DNA of 64,000 bases from Pseudoxanthomonas sp. X-1 (lineage in GTDB: Bacteria > Pseudomonadota > Gammaproteobacteria > Xanthomonadales > Xanthomonadaceae): assembly GCF_020042665.1 (NCBI RefSeq), contig NZ_CP083376.1, positions 1,896,001 through 1,960,000 on the forward strand, in the 5' to 3' direction. The position numbers and the translations under genes were made by a program. Below, in pieces: positions 51,227 through 57,912 of the stretch; position 1 is the first letter of the stretch; every line of letters starts with the position of its first letter. The notes under the pieces are model-generated. The model saw nothing but the letters and a program-made list of their open reading frames with translations, made no database searches and was not told the origin of the DNA.

Positions 51227-52900
51227 ATGGCATTGATCGATACCCGGCGTCACCAGATGTTCCCCGCGCTGGATGCGGCCCAGCTGGCCACGGCGCGGCG
51301 GTTCGCCAGTGGGCCGGCACGGCGGTTCGCGCCGGGGGAGGAGGTGTTCGCCGTGGGCGATCACCCGGCGCCGGTCTGGCTGGTGCTGGAGGGAAGCATC
51401 GTCGTGTCGCGCCGCGACGGGTTGGGCCACGAGGAACACATCCACGAGCACGGCGCGGGCAGCTTCACCGGCGAGGTCAGCCAGCTGGCCGGGCGCAGTT
51501 CGCTGGCCGGTGGCGTGGCTGGCGCGCAGGGGTGTACGGCGGTGCCCCTGGACGCGGTGCATCTGCGCGCCTTGCTGATCGGCGCGGCCGAGCTGGGCGA
51601 AATCGTGATGCGCGCGCTGATCCTGCGCCGCGTGGGCCTGATCGAAAGCGAGGCGGTCGGCTCGGTGCTGGTCGGCCAGCCGGGCGAGGCCGAGCTGGTG
51701 CGGCTGCAGGGCTTCCTCACCCGCAACGGCTATCCCAACACGCTGCTGGACGCGACCCAGGACGCGCAGGGCCAGGCCCTGGTCGAGCGCCTGGGCATCC
51801 ACGCCGAAGAGCTGCCGCTGATGATCTGCCCCAACGGCACGGTGCTCAAGCGGCCGACCAACCTGGCCGCGGCCAGCTGCCTGGGCATGACGCCGGAGCT
51901 GGATCCGGGCGTGGTCCACGACGTGATCGTGGTCGGCGCCGGTCCCGCGGGACTGGCGACCGCGGTGTATGCGGCTTCCGAAGGGCTCTCGGTGCTGGTG
52001 CTGGAGCAGCGCGCCATCGGCGGGCAGGCCGGCGCGTCTTCGCGCATCGAGAACTATCTGGGCTTTCCCACCGGGATCTCCGGCCAGGCGCTGGCCGGGC
52101 GCGCCTACAACCAGGCACTGAAGTTCGGCGTGGAGCTGGCGCTGCCGCTCGAGGTGCGCACGCTGCAGTGCGAGGCCACCGCCGAAGACCCGCATGCGCC
52201 GCTGCAGCTCGCGCTGGACAACGGCCTGGTCGTGCAGGGGCGCACGGTGGTGGTCGCCTCCGGGGCGCGCTATCGCCGGCCGGAGGTGGCGCAGCTGGCG
52301 CGCTTCGAGGGCAGCGGCGTGTCCTACTGGGCCTCGCCGATCGAGGCGCGCATGTGCGCCGGCGAGGAGATCGCGCTGCTGGGCGGCGGCAACTCGGCCG
52401 GGCAGGCGGTGGTCTACCTGGCGCCGAAGGTGAAGAAGCTGCATCTGGTCATCCGCGGCCGGGGCCTGGAGGCCTCGATGTCCAACTACCTGATCGAGCG
52501 CATCAAGGCCTTGCCCAACGTGGAGCTGCACACCAACACCGAGCTGCTGTCGCTGGAGGCCGACGATCAGGGCGCGCTGTCCGGCGCGACCTATCGCGAT
52601 CGCACGTCCGGCCAGTCGCACAGCTGCCAGCTGCGGCACCTGTTCCTGTTCATCGGCGCGGACCCCAACACCGACTGGCTCAAGGGCTGCGTGACGCTGG
52701 ATCCGGCCGGCTTCGTGGTCACCGGCGCCAAGGGCGCGGCCCTGCTGGAGACCGACCGGCCCGGGGTGTTCGCCATCGGCGATGTGCGCGCCGGTTCGGT
52801 CAAGCGCGTGGCCGCCGCGGTGGGCGAGGGCGCGGCCGTGGTCGCGCAGATCCACCAGTACCTGGCGGCCCTCGAGCCGCGCCCCGTCGCTGAGGCCTGA
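51227..52900 (+). CDS. FAD-dependent oxidoreductase with an N-terminal cyclic-nucleotide-binding domain
   Basis: A 557-residue protein. Residues about 15-130 form a cNMP-binding fold (FAPGEEVFAVGDHPAPVWLVLEGSIVVSR, GSFTGEVSQLAGR). A short thioredoxin-like middle follows (FLTRNGYPNTLLDA; PLMICPNGTVLKRPT). From about residue 235 comes a thioredoxin-reductase-like FAD/NAD(P) module: VIVVGAGPAGLATAVYAASEGLSVLVLEQ, GGQAGASSRIENYLGFP, IALLGGGNSAGQAVVYLA, FAIGDVRAGSVKRVAAAVGEGA. The redox pair CxxC expected near ATCDG in true TrxR is not present (VSYWASPIEA there). ATG at 51227 used. The next gene, a UBP zinc finger, starts 10 nt downstream. Confidence 0.87.
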   Translation: MALIDTRRHQMFPALDAAQLATARRFASGPARRFAPGEEVFAVGDHPAPVWLVLEGSIVVSRRDGLGHEEHIHEHGAGSFTGEVSQLAGRSSLAGGVAGAQGCTAVPLDAVHLRALLIGAAELGEIVMRALILRRVGLIESEAVGSVLVGQPGEAELVRLQGFLTRNGYPNTLLDATQDAQGQALVERLGIHAEELPLMICPNGTVLKRPTNLAAASCLGMTPELDPGVVHDVIVVGAGPAGLATAVYAASEGLSVLVLEQRAIGGQAGASSRIENYLGFPTGISGQALAGRAYNQALKFGVELALPLEVRTLQCEATAEDPHAPLQLALDNGLVVQGRTVVVASGARYRRPEVAQLARFEGSGVSYWASPIEARMCAGEEIALLGGGNSAGQAVVYLAPKVKKLHLVIRGRGLEASMSNYLIERIKALPNVELHTNTELLSLEADDQGALSGATYRDRTSGQSHSCQLRHLFLFIGADPNTDWLKGCVTLDPAGFVVTGAKGAALLETDRPGVFAIGDVRAGSVKRVAAAVGEGAAVVAQIHQYLAALEPRPVAEA

Positions 52901-52910
52901 AGGAGCCGTC

Positions 52911-53213
52911 ATGTCCCGTTGTACGCATCTGGATGAAATCGCCGAGGTCACGCCCAGCGCCAAGGGCTGCGAGGAATGCCTGGCCATCGGCAGCCCGTGG
53001 GTGCATCTGCGCCTGTGCCGGATCTGCGGCCATGTGGGCTGCTGCGACGACTCGCCGCACCGCCACGCCAGCGCGCATTTCCACGCCACCGGCCATCCCA
53101 TCATCGAAGGCTACGATCCGCCCGAAGGCTGGGGCTGGTGCTACGTGGACAGGACCGAGGTCGATCTGCCCGACCAGACGCCGCAGCTGGGGCCGATCCC
53201 GCGCTACGTGTAA
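52911..53213 (+). CDS. UBP-type zinc finger protein
   Basis: A 100-residue protein consisting of a ZnF-UBP domain. CTHLDEIAEVTPSAKGCEECLAIGSPWVHLRLCRICGHVGCCDDSPHRHASAHFHATGHPIIEGYDPPEGWGWCYVD carries the Cys/His zinc ligands in CxxC, CxxCGHVGC and HASAHFHATGHP. Bacterial members lack ubiquitin partners and their role is unknown. It begins 10 nt behind the cNMP-binding oxidoreductase (AGGAG ribosome site inside the gap), so the two act together in all likelihood. Confidence 0.9.
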   Translation: MSRCTHLDEIAEVTPSAKGCEECLAIGSPWVHLRLCRICGHVGCCDDSPHRHASAHFHATGHPIIEGYDPPEGWGWCYVDRTEVDLPDQTPQLGPIPRYV

Positions 53214-53293
53214 CGCGGCCACGGGCGGCGGTCGGGGATGCCAAGGCCGCCGGGTCCGGTACGATGCGGCCGACGCAGCCTGAAGGACCGTGC

Positions 53294-53932
53294 ATGTCCA
53301 GCCCGAGCGTGGTGCCCGCTTCGCCGTGGCGTCGAAGGATCGTGCGTGGCGCGCTCTGGTTCGCGGCGATCGCGTGGGGCGTCCTGCTGGGGGCCAAGGT
53401 CTTCGACCTGGTAGTCCTGGCGGGCGCCTGGAGCGCGGCGCCGCCGGCCTCGTTGCGGCTGTTGCCCTATGGGGCCGCGTACCCGGTCAATACCGGTGAC
53501 TTCTTCATTCCGCCCTCGGCCTTGCTGCTGGTCGCCACGTGGATCGCGGTCTTCGCCGGCTGGCGCACCCCGATGCGCTACCGCCGCTGGCTGCTGGCAT
53601 CGGCGCTGACGATCCTGGTCGTGCTGGTCTTCACCGTGGCGTCGTTCTGGCCCATGAATGCCGCGCTCTGGGCCGTCGCCAAGGGCGCGCCCGGCGCGCT
53701 GCAGGATCAGGCAGGCATCGAGGCCCTGGTGCATGCCTGGCTGCGCAACGACTGGCTGCGCGTGATCGCCGCGACCGTGGGGTTTCTCAGCACCCTGCGT
53801 GCGATCAGCCTGCCGTTCCCCGCCGCACAGGTCATGACCGGCCCCGCATCGCTCGCCAGCAGGCTCGCGTATGCGGGCTGTGTCCTGTTGCTGCTGGCGT
53901 TCGTGGCCTACTTCGTGTCCGAGCTGCTTTAG
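53294..53932 (+). CDS. small integral membrane protein (DUF1772-like)
   Basis: A 212-residue membrane protein with four helices: FAAIAWGVLLGAKVFDLVVLAG, PPSALLLVATWIAVFAGW, WLLASALTILVVLVFTVASFWPMN and YAGCVLLLLAFVAYFVSELL. The fold pattern (helix, periplasmic loop, three helices with WPMN) recalls DUF1772-type (anthrone oxygenase-like) proteins, but the match is loose and I would not assign a reaction. Start ATG at 53294, 80 nt past the zinc-finger gene. Confidence 0.6.
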   Translation: MSSPSVVPASPWRRRIVRGALWFAAIAWGVLLGAKVFDLVVLAGAWSAAPPASLRLLPYGAAYPVNTGDFFIPPSALLLVATWIAVFAGWRTPMRYRRWLLASALTILVVLVFTVASFWPMNAALWAVAKGAPGALQDQAGIEALVHAWLRNDWLRVIAATVGFLSTLRAISLPFPAAQVMTGPASLASRLAYAGCVLLLLAFVAYFVSELL

Positions 53933-53987
53933 CCGTCTCACGCGCTGAGATGGGCGCGTGGCAGGCTGGTGTGGTGAGGCAGGTTCC

Positions 53988-55367
53988 ATGACCCGACGCG
54001 GCGGCAGCGCCGATCTCCCCCTGCATGGCGGGCGCGTGCCGGCGTGGCTGGGCCAGCGCATGACCCGGCTGGGTGCGGTGATGTGCCAGGCCATCGTGCA
54101 CACCTATGGCCGCGACGAACTGCTGCGGCGGCTGGCGCATCCGTTCTGGTTCCAGTCCTTCGGCGCGGTGATGGGCATGGACTGGCACTCCTCCGGCATC
54201 ACCACCAGCGTGATCGGCGCGCTCAAGCGCGGGCTGGCGCCGCTGTCCGCGGAGTTGGGCCTGCATGTGTGCGGCGGCCGCGGCCGGCATTCGCGCGCCA
54301 CGCCCGACGAGCTGCTGGCGGTGGGCGAGCGCACCGGCGTGGACGGCGCGGCGCTGGCGCGCGCCAGCCGGCTGGTGGCCAAGGTGGACAGTGCGGCGGT
54401 GCAGGACGGGTTCGACCTGTACCTGCATGGCTTCATCGTCAGCGACGACGGCCAGTGGGTGGTGGTGCAGCAGGGCATGAACACCGCCAGCAGGCAGGCG
54501 CGTCGCTATCACTGGCTGTCCGAAGGGCTGAAGGACTTCGTCGATGCGCCGCACGCGGCCATCGAGGGCCCGCGCCAGGGCGCGATCGTCAACCTGGCCG
54601 ATCGCCGCGCGGCCGGCGCGCGCGCGGCGCAGGTCTCGCTGCTGCAGACGCTGAGCCCGCAGGAGATCGCGCGCGAATACGGGCGCCTGGCGACACCGTC
54701 GGCGGAGGCACTGAAGCGGGCGGCGCGCGCTCGGGCCGATGCGGGCGCGCCCGTCACCGGCGACCTGTTCGCCGCGCCGGCCGTGGAGCCGGTCGATGCC
54801 CGCGCCTGGAATCCGGCGACCCAGCCGCACCTCTCGCTGCCGGACCACCACGATGTGCGCGCCCAGGACATCGTCCTGCGCCGGCTGCACGGCAGCCTGG
54901 CCGCGGCCGCCGAGCAGGGGCCGAAGGACTTCGCCGCGTTGTTGCAGGTGCCCGGCGTGGGCGCGCGCACCGTGCGCTCGCTGGCGATGGTGGCCGAGGT
55001 GCTGCACGGCACGCCGTGCCGCTTCAGCGATCCGGCGCGGTTCTCGCTGGCTCATGGCGGCAAGGACCGGCATCCCTTCCCGGTCCCGACCCGGGTGCTG
55101 GACCACACCATCGGCGTGCTCAAGACCGCGGTACGCCAGGCCAGGCTGGGCAACGAGGAAAAGCTCGAGGCGATCCGCCGCCTGGATGCGCAGGCGCGGC
55201 AGCTGGAGGCGCGGGCCGACGGTCCGTCGCTGGAGGCCTATCTGGAAGAGGAGCGTCGCCAGTCGCATCGCTACGGCGGGCGCAGCGTGTTCGGCTGGGA
55301 GCCGGCGCCTGACGAGGCGGCCGGAGCTCCTCCCGCGCCGGCCGCCCCGCAGCGCGCCGCATCATGA
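53988..55367 (+). CDS. DUF763 protein
   Basis: A 459-residue protein of the DUF763 family. GSADLPLHGGRVPAWLGQRMTRLGAVMCQAIVHTYGRDELLRRLAHPFWFQSFGAVMGMDWHSSGITTSVIGALK (about residues 6-80) is the typical opening. A helix-hairpin-helix-like DNA-binding motif stands at VPGVGARTVRSLAMVAEVLHG (about 322-342), next to FSLAHGGKDRHPFPVP. The end is Arg/Gln/Glu-rich. Function unknown; HhH and the neighbour suggest nucleic-acid work. The stop overlaps the next ATG by 4 nt. Confidence 0.85.
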   Translation: MTRRGGSADLPLHGGRVPAWLGQRMTRLGAVMCQAIVHTYGRDELLRRLAHPFWFQSFGAVMGMDWHSSGITTSVIGALKRGLAPLSAELGLHVCGGRGRHSRATPDELLAVGERTGVDGAALARASRLVAKVDSAAVQDGFDLYLHGFIVSDDGQWVVVQQGMNTASRQARRYHWLSEGLKDFVDAPHAAIEGPRQGAIVNLADRRAAGARAAQVSLLQTLSPQEIAREYGRLATPSAEALKRAARARADAGAPVTGDLFAAPAVEPVDARAWNPATQPHLSLPDHHDVRAQDIVLRRLHGSLAAAAEQGPKDFAALLQVPGVGARTVRSLAMVAEVLHGTPCRFSDPARFSLAHGGKDRHPFPVPTRVLDHTIGVLKTAVRQARLGNEEKLEAIRRLDAQARQLEARADGPSLEAYLEEERRQSHRYGGRSVFGWEPAPDEAAGAPPAPAAPQRAAS

Positions 55368-55948
55368 GCCGCGCCGCCGAGGCGGCGGTCCCGATCGACG
55401 GGCGCTGCTTCACCTATGTCTTTCCGTGCGCCTGGGAGGACTTCTGCAAGATCGGGTTCTCGCGCGATCCGTTGGGGCGGATCGGCGCGCTGCATCCGCG
55501 CTGGTTCGAGTTCTTCGACCTGCACGCTGGCGTGCTGATCGAGACCGAGACCGTCCGCGATGCCCGCGACCTGGAACTGCGGCTGCGCGGGCCGCTGCGC
55601 CCCCATCGCGCCCCGATGCCGCTGACCATCCGCGATGCGGCCGGCGGCCAGACCGAGTGGTTCCGCGGCGTGGCCGCACCCCTGGCCACGCATGTGGCCG
55701 AGCTGGCGCAGGGCGGCTATCGCGTGCTGCCGCTGCACGGCTGGCTGCAGGCGGCAGCCCTGTCGCGGATCGATCGGCTCTACGACTGGGCCGATGCCCA
55801 GCTCAGCGTCGAGGAGCTGGAGGGCCTGGTCGGTCCCACGCCGGCCGGGCGGGCGCTGGGCGATGTGCTGGACGGCTATCGCAGCCTGGAGATCGACCTC
55901 ACCGATCGGCTCTCGCCGGCGATCGCGCGCTGGTACGGCAAGGTCTGA
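55364..55948 (+). CDS. GIY-YIG-like nuclease-superfamily protein (T5orf172-like)
   Basis: A 194-residue protein coupled to the DUF763 gene by ATGA. The N-terminal FTYVFPCAWEDFCKIGFSRDPLGRIGALHPRWFEFFDLHAG has the pattern of T5orf172/MUG113-type GIY-YIG domains (YVFP for the first strand, CKIGFSRDPLGRI with the catalytic Arg) and ELRLRGPLRPHRAPMP for the following helix and loop. The C-terminal half (about 100-194) is helical and unknown. Likely acts with the DUF763 product on DNA or RNA. Confidence 0.72.
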   Translation: MSRAAEAAVPIDGRCFTYVFPCAWEDFCKIGFSRDPLGRIGALHPRWFEFFDLHAGVLIETETVRDARDLELRLRGPLRPHRAPMPLTIRDAAGGQTEWFRGVAAPLATHVAELAQGGYRVLPLHGWLQAAALSRIDRLYDWADAQLSVEELEGLVGPTPAGRALGDVLDGYRSLEIDLTDRLSPAIARWYGKV

Positions 55949-56050
55949 GGTCGGCGTGTGCCGGTCAGCGGGCCGGGCCGGGCCGCGGCTCACGCGCGAG
56001 CAAGGGCGTTTGAGCGAAAATCGCGACTCCCGCTGTCGCCCCATGGTCCA

Positions 56051-57481
56051 TTGAAACCCGAACGCCTGCTGCCGCTGATCGTCGCCACGGCCTTGTTCAT
56101 CGAGAACATGGACTCCACGGCGATCACCACCTCGCTGCCGGCCATCGCCACGGACTTGGGCGTGGAGCCGGTGGCGCTGAAGCTGGCGCTGACCACCTAT
56201 CTGCTGGCGCTGGCGGTGTTCATCCCGATCAGCGGCTGGGTCGCCGACCGTTTCGGCGCGCGGCCGACCTTCATGACGGCCATCGCGGTGTTCCTGCTCG
56301 GCTCGTTGGGCTGCGCGGCCTCGACCTCGCTGGAATGGATGGTCGCCGCGCGCTTCATCCAGGGCATGGGCGGGGCGATGATGGTGCCGGTCGGGCGCCT
56401 GGTGCTGCTGCGCAGCGTGGCCAAGGCCGAGCTGGTGCGGGCGCTGAGCTGGCTGACCATTCCCGCGCTGCTGGGGCCGATCCTGGGCCCGCTGCTGGGC
56501 GGTCTGATCACCACCTACAGCCACTGGCGTTTCATCTTCCTGATCAACCTGCCGATCGGCGCGCTGGGCATGTGGCTGGCTTGGCGGCATATCCCGCTGC
56601 TCAAGGAGCCGGTGCAGCCGCTGGACTGGACCGGTTTCGCGCTGTCGGGCTTGGGCCTCGCGCTGTCGATGTTCGGACTGGCCACGCTGGGCCGGCACAT
56701 GGTCAATGTCGGCCTGGCCCTGGGCTGCGTGGCGGTGGGCGTGGCGGTGATGGGTGTCTATCTGTGGCATGCGCGCCGGGTCGCGCATCCGCTGATCGAC
56801 CTGAGCCTGCTGCAGCTGCCGACTTATCGCATCGGCGTGCTGGGCGGGTCGGTGTTCCGCATCGGTATCGGTGCGATCCCGTTCCTGCTGCCGCTGATGC
56901 TGCAGCTGGGCTTCGGCCTCAATCCGCTGCAGTCCGGTGCGATTACCTTCACCTCGGCGGCCGGGGCGATGTTCATGAAGACGCTGGCGGCGCGCATCCT
57001 CAAGCGCTACGGCTTCCGCAAGGTGATGGTGTTCAACGCGGTGGCGGCCTCGCTGATGCTGGCGACCTATGGCTTCTTCCGCCCCGGGACGCCTTACTTG
57101 TTGATGGTGACGCTGCTGCTGGTGGGGGGCTGTTTCCGCTCGCTGCAGTTCACCAGCCTCAACGCGATCATCTATTCGGAGGTGGATCAGGCGCGCATGG
57201 GTCAGGCGACCAGCCTGGCGGCGATGATCCAGCAGATCTCGCTGGCGTTGGGCGTGACGGTCGGCGGCTATGCGCTCAGCCTGGCCAGCCTGGCAACCGG
57301 TCAGCCGACCGGGGTGCCGATCAACTTCACCTTCGCCTTCCTCACCATCGGCCTGATCTCGGCCAGCTCGGTGATCGCCATGCGCAAGCTGGCGCCCGAC
57401 GCCGGCGCGGAGATGGCCGGCCGCGCCAAGCCGGGCGAGGAAGTGCACGAGCCCAAGGTGGTGGCGCGGCCGGGGACTTGA
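56051..57481 (+). CDS. MFS transporter, DHA2 (EmrB/QacA-like) family
   Basis: A drug or metabolite exporter of 476 residues with about 14 membrane helices. Motifs are LFIENMDSTAITTSLPAIATDLG, WVADRFGARPTFM (motif A), FIQGMGGAMMVPVGRLVLLR (motif B-like) and LLGPILGPLLGGLITTYSHWRFIFLINLPIG (motif C region). The reading frame has no ATG before residue 50. TTG at 56051 (MKPERLLPL) is the best start by alignment of the first helix, and GTG at 55958 is possible but adds an Arg-rich, unlike segment. No regulator adjoins. Confidence 0.85.
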   Translation: MKPERLLPLIVATALFIENMDSTAITTSLPAIATDLGVEPVALKLALTTYLLALAVFIPISGWVADRFGARPTFMTAIAVFLLGSLGCAASTSLEWMVAARFIQGMGGAMMVPVGRLVLLRSVAKAELVRALSWLTIPALLGPILGPLLGGLITTYSHWRFIFLINLPIGALGMWLAWRHIPLLKEPVQPLDWTGFALSGLGLALSMFGLATLGRHMVNVGLALGCVAVGVAVMGVYLWHARRVAHPLIDLSLLQLPTYRIGVLGGSVFRIGIGAIPFLLPLMLQLGFGLNPLQSGAITFTSAAGAMFMKTLAARILKRYGFRKVMVFNAVAASLMLATYGFFRPGTPYLLMVTLLLVGGCFRSLQFTSLNAIIYSEVDQARMGQATSLAAMIQQISLALGVTVGGYALSLASLATGQPTGVPINFTFAFLTIGLISASSVIAMRKLAPDAGAEMAGRAKPGEEVHEPKVVARPGT

Positions 57482-57549
57482 GCCGGGGAATGTTTTTCCC
57501 CTGAGCCAGGGATCACGTTGCGATGGACCGTGGTGCGTGCGTGTTGTTG

Positions 57550-57699
57550 CTTCGGAAGGGCAGCGGTCCGGTGGGCGATGTCCGCTTTTCCCTCAGTCAG
57601 GGCATCCTGCCCTGATTCGGGCGCTCAGCGTCCTGCCTCGCTAGGCGCGGCCTCGGCCCGCCGGCCCGCTGCCTCGCGCGTTGAGCGCATGAGCTTCGG
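57550..57699. repeat. MITE-like element, copy B
   Basis: About 150 bp, the inverse of 48860-49007. Shared blocks include GGCAGCGGTCCGG, CCGCTTTTCCCTCAGTCAGG, GCATCCTGCCCTGA and CCGCCGGCCCGCTGCCTCGC. It lies in the 431-bp gap behind the MFS gene, which also holds the GTGGGAGC repeat and the TBDR terminator and has no gene. Confidence 0.75.
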
Positions 57700-57757
57700 G
57701 TCGAAAGATGGACCGCGGCGGCGCGCGTGGTGCTCGCTGAGCGCCGACCGAATCCCT

Positions 57758-57825
57758 GTGGGAGCCCCCATGGCGGCGATGGGGCCTTCCTGGTCGAGCC
57801 TCATCGCCGCGATGGCGGCTCCCAC
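57758..57825. repeat. REP-like inverted repeat (GTGGGAGC family), copy 2
   Basis: GTGGGAGCCCCCATGGCGGC at 57758-57777 faces GCCGCGATGGCGGCTCCCAC at 57806-57825 across a 28-nt spacer. It matches the arms of the element at 16267-16365. Confidence 0.75.
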
Positions 57826-57855
57826 CGAGCCGTGAGGCGCAAGCGAAGCACGAAT

Positions 57856-57888
57856 GAAAAAGGGCGCCGGATGCGATCCGGCGCCCTT
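57856..57888 (-). terminator. intrinsic terminator of the TonB-dependent receptor gene
   Basis: A perfect 13-bp stem AAGGGCGCCGGAT/ATCCGGCGCCCTT with loop CGC, running into a U-tract on the minus strand; 24 nt past the receptor stop. Confidence 0.9.
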
Positions 57889-57912
57889 GCTTCATCTTCT
57901 CCGACGGAGCGG

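Noticed and set aside
49094..53104. A minus-strand open frame of more than 1300 codons opposite the GH30 and oxidoreductase genes.
   Set aside because: The plus-strand genes there have clear family motifs. Long antisense frames are expected in such GC-rich DNA, and only the last 108 codons (BON protein) are real.
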